NCBI GenBank assembly: GCA_018702715.1
Contig: JABIYQ010000581.1
Span: forward strand, 1-26,352
Length of the DNA: 26,352 bases
Reading direction: 5' to 3'
From: Desulfobacula sp.
GTDB taxonomy: Bacteria > Desulfobacterota > Desulfobacteria > Desulfobacterales > Desulfobacteraceae
Shown: positions 18,059-24,188 of the stretch, in pieces
How the letters are laid out: every line of letters begins with the position of its first letter
Numbering within the stretch: position 1 is the first letter of the stretch
Made by a program: the position numbers and the translations under genes
The notes under the pieces: model-generated
Seen by the model: the letters and a program-made list of their open reading frames with translations, nothing else
The model's database searches: none
What the model was told of the DNA's origin: nothing

Positions 18059-18193
18059 TTATCCTGACATTCCGCTTCTCCAGGGCCTGGCTATCGGATT
18101 GTGCTTCTTTCCGTCAGGGCCACTGCTCACAACAAGGACATCTGTTCTATCCAGAACTGGTATTTTTTTAGAAGGATCTTTAATAAAATTCAT
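18059..18193 (-). pseudogene. 44-codon remnant of an FAD-dependent oxidoreductase N-terminus
   Basis: On the minus strand a strong SD (GGAGGG at 18198-18203) precedes an ATG and 44 codons. The peptide starts MNFIKDPSKKIPVLDRTDVL and continues VVSSGPDG. It closely resembles the N-terminus of FAD-dependent oxidoreductases of the PF12831 kind, in which 'IPV...DVLVVGGGPAG' leads into the Rossmann dinucleotide fold. Here the GGG of the glycine motif reads SSG, the following helix is not preserved, and a stop comes at once. I read it as the surviving 5' end of a lost gene that still carries its own promoter and ribosome-binding site. The alternative is a real leader peptide upstream of the PKS operon. 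The likeness is my recognition and has not been searched. Confidence 0.55.
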
Positions 18194-18214
18194 TTTTCCC
18201 TCCATAAGGAAAAT

Positions 18215-18238
18215 CGGGATAGCCACAGGGCCAACCCG
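18215..18238 (-). promoter_or_regulatory. Leader hairpin upstream of remnant and PKS operon
   Basis: On the minus strand CGGGTTGGCC and GGCTATCCCG can pair around a CTGT loop: ten positions with one T-T mismatch and one G-T wobble. It lies between the predicted transcription start (near 18263) and the GGAGGG ribosome-binding site. The following ATTTTCC is too poor a T-run for a clear terminator. It could modulate translation or be a weak attenuator. Confidence 0.4.
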
Positions 18239-18269
18239 TTATTGCTTCATTGATATTTTTTAAATTGAA

Positions 18270-18297
18270 ATTATATCACAATACAACTTGAAATCAA
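18270..18297 (-). promoter_or_regulatory. Sigma70-type promoter for remnant/PKS operon
   Basis: Minus strand: -35 TTGATT (18292-18297), 16-bp spacer, perfect -10 TATAAT (18270-18275). It is the best promoter match upstream of the five-gene operon. It would place the start near 18263, giving about 350 nt of leader before the PKS, including a hairpin and the oxidoreductase remnant. No regulator gene is adjacent and no operator palindrome is evident. Confidence 0.55.
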
Positions 18298-18491
18298 CAA
18301 TTGAACTCTGTTTTTAAGGTTTTGTTCGAATAAAGATGACCAAGGGTTTTTTAAATAAACCTAGCAAAAAAGGTTTTTAGAATATTTTATAAAGCGATGA
18401 CTATATCAAAAAGAATAAAGGATATTTCTTATTATCAGCTATTGGCATAATCCAAATTCAATTAAAAAACTGCATTGCAGGGATTAAAAGG
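18298..18491. other. Intergenic, no gene seen
   Basis: AT-rich DNA between the operon promoter and the HNH gene. It holds only stop-rich frames and a short palindrome (CTGCA-T-TGCAG near 18471-18481), whose meaning is unknown. With the promoter and leader at 18194-18297 this makes a gap of about 300 bp without a gene. Confidence 0.5.
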
Positions 18492-18788
18492 CTAACATGA
18501 ATAGGGATAAGTATCGCTTTTTTTGCGATTGTTTTTCCATTGAAGGGGCTGAAGATTATTGATGTGGTCAGTGCCTCCTTTTGATACAGGCTTGATATGA
18601 TCCACTTCCCAACCATTATCTGAGTCTGTATTTCCATGCTCAGAATACTTAATCACATTTCCACATGTGTCCCACCGCCAAACATTTGGATTGTACTGGC
18701 TTCCATTATGAACGATCCGCTCCCCTTTTTCCCATACCGTTCGTTTTGCTTCTTCGTTTACTTCTTTAAAAGGGTATTGGTAGGCCAT
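18492..18788 (-). CDS. Small HNH endonuclease
   Basis: A 98-residue protein whose C-terminal half is a clear HNH nuclease motif: GWEVDHIKPVSKGGTDHINN, then LQPLQWKNNRKKSD. The DH pair, the GG-x-D turn and the N-L-Q-P-L-x-x-x-x-N-N-x-x-K end are all in place. The N-terminal half (VWEKGERI, YNPNVWRWD) matches a widespread group of stand-alone small HNH proteins, and the paired zinc-binding cysteines of other HNH types are not evident. The start is supported by AAGGAAAA a few bases upstream of the ATG. No partner methylase, terminase, intein or intron is adjacent, so the biological role (defence, repair or mobile-element remnant) cannot be told. Confidence 0.88.
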   Translation of the reverse strand: MAYQYPFKEVNEEAKRTVWEKGERIVHNGSQYNPNVWRWDTCGNVIKYSEHGNTDSDNGWEVDHIKPVSKGGTDHINNLQPLQWKNNRKKSDTYPYSC

Positions 18789-19100
18789 GTGTTTTCCTTT
18801 TTGAAAACGATTTTAAATAGTGATCAATATTTCAGTATCAAACCCAACAATTGTTGTAAATAGGTATAAACCCCTATTGTTAATGGAAAATCATCCTGAT
18901 TTGGAAATAAATTGTGATCGGGGGTGATATTAACGCCACCATAAGGTTTCATTTTTTCTTTTATCAAAATTGTAATCTTTTGTTGCCTGTGAAAGATATT
19001 CTTTGATAGGCTCCCACAAGAGATTAACTCGTAGAATAAATTGATAACAATAGCAGTTAAAGTCATACGAATGGCGATAATTTTTTAGAAAGATAAAAAA
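18789..19100. other. Divergent intergenic region, no gene supported
   Basis: About 310 bp between the HNH gene (leftward) and the BtuF-like gene (rightward). An 80-codon minus-strand frame exists at 18824-19066, but it has no visible ribosome-binding site or recognisable motif. I see no strong promoter or terminator. Confidence 0.5.
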
Positions 19101-19868
19101 ATGATCAGACGAATTATTTCATTAACACCCTCCATAACAGAAACCCTTTTTGCATTGGGCGCGGGTGATCGGGTTGTCGGTGTCACTGATAGCTGCGATT
19201 TTCCCCAAGAAGCCAATGAAATAACCCATGTCTGTTCATGGTTTGATCCAGATATGGAGCGTATCGGAGAGCTAAGGCCTGATTTGGTCATAGGACTTGA
19301 AACAGCACACGGAAAAATGAAGGCAACCTTCAAAGCAGCAGGGATTCAACTTGTTTTGGTCAATCCTGTCTTTATGGTCGATGTATTTACTGATATTTTA
19401 AAGCTCGGGGTTTTTCTTGAATTACAGCAACCGGCACAAGCAATGGTAGATGATCTTTATCAACGATTAAATAAATTATCTGAACAGGTCAGGCAAATAC
19501 CTCATGAAAACCGATTAACAGTATCCCGTGTTCTGGATGTTGAAAATGATGATTTGATTGTAGCCGGTCCGAAATCTTTTCAATTCGATGTGATCAAATG
19601 CGCCGGGGGTGTAAATGTTACCGACGGCATTAATGAAGCCTATCTCAAAGTTTCCTTTGAGCAGTTTAAAAGATGGAATCCGGAAATGATATTTTTCTGC
19701 GGATCAGACATGCGGTGGATAGAAAAAATCAGGGCTGATTCGCTTTGGCAGAACTTGAAGTCTGTGCAAACGGGAAGGATATACCAATTTGATTGCGGAT
19801 TGACCTGCAGAACAGGCCCCCGGATCGTGGATATGGCCGAGTTGCTCTACAAGACGCTCTATGCCTGA
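19101..19868 (+). CDS. BtuF-like helical-backbone metal/cobalamin-binding protein without signal peptide
   Basis: A 255-residue protein of the periplasmic binding protein family used for vitamin B12, haem and ferric siderophores (PF01497, BtuF/FepB-type). The opening RIISLTPSITETLFALG followed by RVVGVTDSCDFP is the family's first lobe signature. ELRPDLVIG follows near 57-65, and the end GPRIVDMAELLYKTLY matches the usual C-terminal helix. The sequence begins at the first beta strand with no signal peptide or lipobox, so as annotated it would stay in the cytoplasm. No in-frame N-terminal extension with a hydrophobic segment is apparent upstream. No permease or ATPase gene is adjacent. Signal-less BtuF homologues are known in many bacteria and their role is unclear. 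The family call is sure; the ligand is not. Confidence 0.9.
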   Translation: MIRRIISLTPSITETLFALGAGDRVVGVTDSCDFPQEANEITHVCSWFDPDMERIGELRPDLVIGLETAHGKMKATFKAAGIQLVLVNPVFMVDVFTDILKLGVFLELQQPAQAMVDDLYQRLNKLSEQVRQIPHENRLTVSRVLDVENDDLIVAGPKSFQFDVIKCAGGVNVTDGINEAYLKVSFEQFKRWNPEMIFFCGSDMRWIEKIRADSLWQNLKSVQTGRIYQFDCGLTCRTGPRIVDMAELLYKTLYA

Positions 19869-20096
19869 TTTGATGGCAATTATTTTTGTCTCAATAAAAA
19901 ACACTTTGGCAGACCCTTCTTATTAAATTATATTTTCACCAAAGTTGATTTATTGAAATTTCTTTACAGGTATTAAAAATATTGATACCAAATTCTTAAA
20001 CAATTTTTTTATATATATCTGATCGGATATCATTATAATTTATATGACATCCAGAACCGCACATTAATTTGTTAAGAGCATAAGGAAGGATATGGA
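19869..20096. other. AT-rich intergenic, nothing certain
   Basis: About 230 bp between the BtuF-like gene and the small membrane protein. There is no terminator hairpin with a T-run after the first gene. A GTTAAGA (20071-20077) just before the small gene is one base off an integron core site (GTTRRRY), but I cannot fold a convincing attC hairpin to its left. Confidence 0.4.
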
Positions 20097-20348
20097 ATGG
20101 AGCTTATTATTGAACTAATAGTTTGGTTCATAATAGAAGTTGTGTTTTGGGGCATTATGTTCTGGACTGGATATGTGTTAACCCTAATTGTAACGCTTGG
20201 GCAATGGACACCGGGGCACACGGAAAGAGGCAAAGATAAGAAAAAAGAAAGTAGAAGGGAAACAAAGTTTATAGTTACTGCCATAATCGGAGCATTGTTT
20301 TGGATTGGGTTTGGGATAACATTAATAATTGTTATGAAAAACCCTTAA
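20097..20348 (+). CDS. Small two-helix membrane protein, possibly cassette-borne
   Basis: An 83-residue protein with a hydrophobic N-terminal stretch (about 3-34), a charged cytoplasmic-type loop (TERGKDKKKESRRETK, near 42-57) and a second hydrophobic helix (about 58-79). A strong Shine-Dalgarno AAGGAAGGA at 20082-20090 precedes the ATG by six bases. An ATG five bases earlier is in another frame and stops quickly. I do not recognise a family. Its stop codon lies inside an attC-like hairpin, which is how integron gene cassettes are built, so it may have arrived as a cassette. Confidence 0.7.
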   Translation: MELIIELIVWFIIEVVFWGIMFWTGYVLTLIVTLGQWTPGHTERGKDKKKESRRETKFIVTAIIGALFWIGFGITLIIVMKNP

Positions 20349-20400
20349 CAAGCCAGTGCACCGGACTCGCTGAAGTTCGTCCGTGAACTCACAGTTACAC
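20343..20400. other. attC-like integron recombination site (candidate)
   Basis: A 58-bp imperfect palindrome begins CCTTAAC (20343-20349; consensus RYYYAAC, 6/7) and ends GTTACAC (20394-20400; consensus GTTRRRY, 6/7). TAAC and GTTA pair as the outer arms. Inside, AGT at 20355-20357 pairs with ACT at 20387-20389. CAC-c-GGAC at 20359-20366 pairs with GTCCGTG at 20379-20385, leaving one extrahelical C at 20362. The terminal loop is about 12 nt. Outer box, unpaired spacer, inner box with an extrahelical base and variable loop is the layout of attC. It is at the short end of known sites, and no integrase gene is visible. Confidence 0.5.
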
Positions 20401-20449
20401 CATAGAATATACAAATGAAAATACTTACGGAATTTAATCCAAAAATTGA

Positions 20450-20830
20450 ATAAAAAATGTTCTGCTGCTCGCTCTATTATCAAAGAATATATTGACAAGA
20501 ACCCACCTTAAAAAGGAATTTGTAAAAACAAATGAAGCACCTGATGAAAGCCAAACTGGGTATGTTATTGCGCTAATTTCGAGTCAACTTGGTCAAGTTA
20601 AAAATGATTATTTGCGACAGGTAATCAGTTATGATTATTCTGACAATAATTGGACGAAAGATAACTTTAAAGTGAGAGAAGGATACAAGGATATTGTAAA
20701 TGAATTATTGACAAAAATCGTCTTCCTATCTATGTAAGTACTGTTGCCGCGGCATGAACATCCAGTGATAAATGTGGGAGTATTACTAAAGGGAAAACCG
20801 ATCACGATTAAAGACGTTATTAAACAATAG
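20450..20830 (+). pseudogene. Decayed hypothetical gene with compensating frameshifts
   Basis: An open frame runs from about 20450 to a stop at 20735 and contains KTNEAPDESQTGYVIALISS. Around 20716 the coding sense appears to move to the next frame (reading NRLPIYVSTVAAA), and near 20754 it returns to the first frame (EHPVINVGVLLKGKPITIKD, then VIKQ stop at 20828-20830). No ATG or clear ribosome-binding site opens it; the only in-frame start-like codon is a TTG at 20492. The pieces read as one former protein of about 120 residues broken by two compensating indels. Sequencing error or two unrelated short frames are the alternatives. I do not recognise the family. Confidence 0.45.
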
Positions 20831-20872
20831 ATTTTCAACACATGCTATCAGAAGTGAGAATGGAAAACTACC

Positions 20873-22279
20873 ATGGGTAATCAAAAAATCGGCTTTATCC
20901 GCAGTCCACAATCGAGCGCGTCGTTGATCAGTAAAATTATCGATGTCTCTTGTATCCTCACGATTCTTGTGCTCTGCCTTGAATACCGGAATATTGCGAT
21001 TGGTCGGGATTATTTACAATCGGGAATTATCGGTGCGTTTTTATTTGTGGTAATTGCCGAACCGCTGGGGGTGTATTTGTCATGGCGAACCCGGGTTTAT
21101 CTCAATCTGTTGGCGACAACTGTCTTTAGCTGGATTCTGGCCTGCCTGGTCATGATGATGATTGCGTTTTTTTTGAAGATTAGCGACCAGTTTTCACGGC
21201 TGGCCATCGGGTGGTGGTTTAGCAGCACGCTGATAATTCTATCGGTCTGGCGGGTGCTGTTAATGCGTGTGCTGGCGGTGGTTCGCAGCAAGGGGCAGAA
21301 TTTAAAACGGGTCTTTATTGTTGGCTTGAATGATACCGGAATCCAATTATACGAACAAATTGAAAAATACAAAGAACTCGGTCTTGCGGTAACCGGGTTT
21401 TATGATGACCGTCAACCGAATCGTTTACCGGAAAAACATGGCGATAAACTATTGGGATTGATTCAGGAGGGCGTGGAACTCGCGGAACGCGGTGAGATCG
21501 ATATGGTGTTCATTACATTGGCCTTAAAAGAACAGAATCGGATTACTGAAATTTTGGTCCAATTCGGAAATTCCACTGCCAATGTGTACCTGGCACCTGA
21601 TTTTTTTCATTTTAATTTGCTCAATTCTAAATGGGGGAACATCGGCAGTGTTCAGACCCTTTCGATTTATGAGTCACCTTTTGAGGGGGTAAACCAGTTG
21701 GTTAAACGTGCTGAAGATCTTTTACTGAGTATTGCGATTCTCACCATCGTGGCGCTACCCATGCTGGTGATCGCCACTCTGGTTAAGCTATCATCCAAGG
21801 GGCCGGTCATCTTTAAGCAGCATCGGTATGGGCTGGATGGACAAAAAATATCAGTCTGGAAATTTAGAAGTATGACAACCTGTGAGGATGGGGATGAGGT
21901 TGTTCAGGCCACGAAGAATGATATGCGCGTGACGAAACTCGGTGCAATTTTGCGCAAGACGTCGTTAGATGAGCTGCCCCAATTTATAAACGTATTGCAA
22001 GGCCGCATGTCGGTGGTCGGGCCTCGACCCCATGCGGTGGCGCATAATGAAACGTATCGTAAAATTATTAATTATTACATGCTGCGACACAAAGTTAAGC
22101 CAGGGGTCACGGGGTTGGCCCAGGTGAATGGTTATCGTGGAGAAACCGATACCCTGGAAAAGATGGAAAAGCGGGTCGAATTTGATCTGGAATACATTCG
22201 CAGCTGGTCGGTCTGGTTGGACGTGAAAATCGTAATTCTTACCGTTTTTAAAGGCGTCACCGGTTCAAACGTATATTGA
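20873..22279 (+). CDS. wcaJ: WcaJ-type undecaprenyl-phosphate glycosyl-1-phosphate transferase
   Basis: A 468-residue polyprenyl-phosphate hexose-1-phosphate transferase. Such enzymes load the first sugar of an exopolysaccharide or capsule repeat onto undecaprenyl phosphate. Four N-terminal helices lie at about 22-38, 48-70, 78-101 and 113-135. A Rossmann-like CoA-binding-type domain follows (RVFIVGLNDTG at 146-156). A membrane segment at 283-305 leads into the catalytic domain, with KFRSM at 330-334, RKTSLDELPQFINVLQGRMS at 361-380, VGPRPH at 382-387 and KPGVTGLAQVNGYRG at 409-423, the standard signature. No other polysaccharide genes are adjacent, and base composition is visibly more GC-rich than its flanks, suggesting transfer. 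The start has only a weak ribosome-binding site. The sugar is probably glucose by family but unproven. Confidence 0.93.
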   Translation: MGNQKIGFIRSPQSSASLISKIIDVSCILTILVLCLEYRNIAIGRDYLQSGIIGAFLFVVIAEPLGVYLSWRTRVYLNLLATTVFSWILACLVMMMIAFFLKISDQFSRLAIGWWFSSTLIILSVWRVLLMRVLAVVRSKGQNLKRVFIVGLNDTGIQLYEQIEKYKELGLAVTGFYDDRQPNRLPEKHGDKLLGLIQEGVELAERGEIDMVFITLALKEQNRITEILVQFGNSTANVYLAPDFFHFNLLNSKWGNIGSVQTLSIYESPFEGVNQLVKRAEDLLLSIAILTIVALPMLVIATLVKLSSKGPVIFKQHRYGLDGQKISVWKFRSMTTCEDGDEVVQATKNDMRVTKLGAILRKTSLDELPQFINVLQGRMSVVGPRPHAVAHNETYRKIINYYMLRHKVKPGVTGLAQVNGYRGETDTLEKMEKRVEFDLEYIRSWSVWLDVKIVILTVFKGVTGSNVY

Positions 22280-22547
22280 CGTGCCCAAGCATCTATTGGT
22301 TACGCTTGTATCCGCCAGCAGCGATGGATTTTTTTTTAATGGGGCGGGGTCTGCGGGATCAGGCGGGGTAAACTCGCAACATAATTGGAGACAAAAATTA
22401 AGCAATCTCAATTCTTATATGGTGCAGATTATATCTATGATTTTTCTCTCTCTGGAAATCGAATCTGGGGATTTGGCAAGTGTGAGCAGACGAGGATTCT
22501 CCACACACTTTAATATTAATAAAATATCATCTATTACAAATTGAAAA
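22280..22547. other. Intergenic after wcaJ, no gene supported
   Basis: The first part holds a short GC-rich patch (about 22339-22376) with repeated GGGGCGGGG/GGCGGGG-like words, and the rest is AT-rich. A GTG-started 87-codon frame (22281-22544) begins right after the wcaJ stop, but it has no recognisable motif and I do not accept it as a gene. Together with the tandem repeat and the terminator, the stretch to the tRNA contains no protein gene. Confidence 0.5.
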
Positions 22548-22600
22548 AGGTGGACAATAGGTGGACAATAGGTGGACAATAGGTGGACAATAGGTGGACA
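22548..22600. repeat. 11-bp tandem repeat, 4.8 copies (AGGTGGACAAT)
   Basis: Four perfect copies of AGGTGGACAAT start at 22548, 22559, 22570 and 22581, and a fifth partial copy (AGGTGGACA) starts at 22592. There are no spacers, so this is a minisatellite, not CRISPR. It lies just beyond the terminator of the tRNA-Lys gene. Confidence 0.97.
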
Positions 22601-22615
22601 GGGCAGGAATCAAAG

Positions 22616-22650
22616 TAAAAAGGCTCTCAACGAAAAACGTTGAGAGCCTT
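22616..22650 (-). terminator. Rho-independent terminator of tRNA-Lys
   Basis: A perfect 13-bp stem (AAGGCTCTCAACG at 22620-22632 with its complement at 22638-22650) encloses a 5-nt loop. On the minus strand it is followed by a T-rich tail (TTTTTAC). It stands 8 bp beyond the CCA end of the tRNA. On the plus strand it is followed by GTCTTTTAT and could also work weakly in that direction. Confidence 0.88.
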
Positions 22651-22658
22651 GTCTTTTA

Positions 22659-22734
22659 TGGTGGGCCGTCAGGGAGTCGAACCCGGGACCTACTGATTAA
22701 GAGTCAGTTGCTCTACCAGTTGAGCTAACGGCCC
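22659..22734 (-). tRNA. tRNA-Lys (CUU anticodon), CCA encoded
   Basis: A 76-nt tRNA on the minus strand. The acceptor stem GGGCCGT pairs with ACGGCCC. The D-arm carries AGCTCAACTGGTAGAGC. The anticodon stem ACTGA/TCAGT encloses the loop CTCTTAA, giving anticodon CTT for lysine AAG codons. The T-arm contains GGTTCGACTCC. Discriminator A is followed by a genomically encoded CCA at 22659-22661. Its 3' end faces the accessory region. Confidence 0.97.
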
Positions 22735-22751
22735 ATAAAATTAACCCGGCA

Positions 22752-22780
22752 AAGTTAACAGGCAAATTAAAAAATGTCAA
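22752..22780 (-). promoter_or_regulatory. Sigma70 promoter of tRNA-Lys
   Basis: Minus strand: consensus -35 TTGACA (22775-22780), 17-bp spacer, -10 TAACTT (22752-22757). A G/C-rich discriminator (TGCCGGG) follows directly, as is usual for stable-RNA promoters under stringent control. The transcription start would fall about 10 bp upstream of the tRNA 5' end. Confidence 0.85.
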
Positions 22781-22815
22781 TAGATTTTTGAATTCCAAGC
22801 CTTGTCAAAAAGCGG

Positions 22816-22845
22816 TTGACCCTTTAATTGCAGGTTTGTTATACT
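22816..22845 (+). promoter_or_regulatory. Sigma70 promoter of hemL
   Basis: -35 TTGACC (22816-22821), 18-bp spacer, -10 TATACT (22840-22845). This would start transcription near 22852, about 48 nt ahead of the hemL ATG. It probably drives hemL, mpl and the two small genes behind them. It is divergent from the tRNA-Lys promoter. Confidence 0.78.
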
Positions 22846-22899
22846 GCATGTTTATAAACAATGAAATAATGATTTTTTTAATAAATGAAGGGGTAATAT

Positions 22900-24183
22900 A
22901 TGTCTATATTAAAATCAGAAAATCTTTTTAAGGAAGCTCAAAAATTAATTCCCGGTGGTGTAAACTCTCCTGTAAGAGCTTGTGGATCTGTGGGAGGACA
23001 GCCAATATTTATAGAAAAGGGCAACAAAAGTAACCTTTATGATGCTGATGGAAATAAATATATTGATTACGTGCTTTCCTGGGGTCCTTTAATTCTGGGA
23101 CACAGACCGGACTGTGTTATTGATGCATTGAAAAAGGTCCTTGAAACTGGCACAAGTTTTGGTGCTCCAACTGAACTTGAGACAAAACTTGCCCGCCTTG
23201 TTATTGATATGGTGCCTTCCATGGAAATGGTAAGAATGGTAAATTCCGGAACTGAAGCCACCATGAGTGCGATCAGGCTTGCCCGGGGATATACTGGAAG
23301 GGATATTATCATAAAATTTGACGGGTGTTATCATGGTCATGCAGATACGCTTCTTATTGCAGCGGGATCAGGTGTTGCAACCCTGGGTATTCCGGGGAGT
23401 CCCGGTGTGCCTGATTCTGTTATTTCCAATACTGTATCCTTAAAATTCAATGATATTGAAGGATTTGTAAAATTTATGGAAGAAAAGGGCGACAGGGTTG
23501 CTGGAGTTATTGTTGAGCCTGTTGCCGGCAATATGGGTATGGTTCCTCCTGTTGACGGGTTTCTTGAAATATTGAGAGAATATACTTCAAAGTTTGAGGC
23601 AGTCTTGATATTTGATGAAGTTATGACAGGGTTCAGGGTGGCAAAAGGTTCTGCCCAGGGATTATTTAACATAACACCGGATCTGTCCTGTTTTGGAAAA
23701 GTTATTGGCGGCGGTTTGCCGGTCGGTGCATATGGTGGTTCAAAAGAAATTATGAATCATATTGCTCCTGTTGGGAATGTTTACCAGGCCGGGACCCTTT
23801 CCGGCAATCCTTTGGCAATGGCAGCAGGGATTGCAACGCTGACAGAGCTTCAAAAAAAGGGTGTGTATGAAGCGCTTGATAATAAGACTAAAAAGCTTAT
23901 GAATGGGTTGCAATCTGCTGCCGACGATGCTGAGATACCTTTTAAAACTTGTCATTTGGGCTCTATGGCTGGATTCTTTTTTACAAGCATTGATGTATAT
24001 AACTTTGATGATGCTAAAAAATGTGATCTGGATAGATTTGCAAAATTTTACAGGATTATGCTTGAAAAAGGTGTGTATCTTGCTCCTTCACAATTTGAAG
24101 CCTGTTTTGTTTCATTAGCACATTCTGATGAGGATATTGATCAGACGATTATAGCTGCAAGACAAACTATGGCTGCTCTTTAA
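22900..24183 (+). CDS. hemL: Glutamate-1-semialdehyde 2,1-aminomutase
   Basis: A 427-residue PLP enzyme that converts glutamate-1-semialdehyde to 5-aminolevulinate, the committed precursor of haem, sirohaem and cobalamin in the C5 pathway. Family signatures are clear: LIPGGVNSPVRACGSVGGQP at 17-36, NSGTEATMSAIRLARG at 115-130, the PLP-binding DGCYHGHAD at 141-149, FDEVMTGFRVA at 238-248, and the Schiff-base lysine K267 in CFGKVIGGGLPVGAYGG. TLSGNPLAMAAG follows at 299-310. The length is normal for HemL. A GGGG-containing Shine-Dalgarno (AAGGGGTAAT) precedes the ATG. It has its own promoter, and the next gene starts five bases after its stop, so hemL and mpl are co-transcribed. A cytosolic housekeeping enzyme with nothing unusual. 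Confidence 0.98.
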   Translation: MSILKSENLFKEAQKLIPGGVNSPVRACGSVGGQPIFIEKGNKSNLYDADGNKYIDYVLSWGPLILGHRPDCVIDALKKVLETGTSFGAPTELETKLARLVIDMVPSMEMVRMVNSGTEATMSAIRLARGYTGRDIIIKFDGCYHGHADTLLIAAGSGVATLGIPGSPGVPDSVISNTVSLKFNDIEGFVKFMEEKGDRVAGVIVEPVAGNMGMVPPVDGFLEILREYTSKFEAVLIFDEVMTGFRVAKGSAQGLFNITPDLSCFGKVIGGGLPVGAYGGSKEIMNHIAPVGNVYQAGTLSGNPLAMAAGIATLTELQKKGVYEALDNKTKKLMNGLQSAADDAEIPFKTCHLGSMAGFFFTSIDVYNFDDAKKCDLDRFAKFYRIMLEKGVYLAPSQFEACFVSLAHSDEDIDQTIIAARQTMAAL

Positions 24184-24188
24184 CCATA

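Noticed and set aside
18824..19066. 80-codon minus-strand frame between HNH and BtuF-like genes
   Set aside because: No Shine-Dalgarno, no recognisable domain, and AT-rich sequence easily gives such frames by chance.
20071..20096. Second attC core site (GTTAAGA) in front of the small membrane-protein gene
   Set aside because: One base off consensus, and I could not fold inner boxes or find a matching left box at a suitable distance except an imperfect TCTTAAAC near 19996; too weak to call.
22281..22544. 87-codon GTG-started frame right after wcaJ
   Set aside because: Gly/Ser run from a GC-rich patch followed by unrelated AT-rich sequence; no motif and no ribosome-binding site.
22548..22600. 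Short repeats considered as a CRISPR array
   Set aside because: The 11-bp units are directly adjacent with no spacers and no cas genes nearby; it is a tandem minisatellite.
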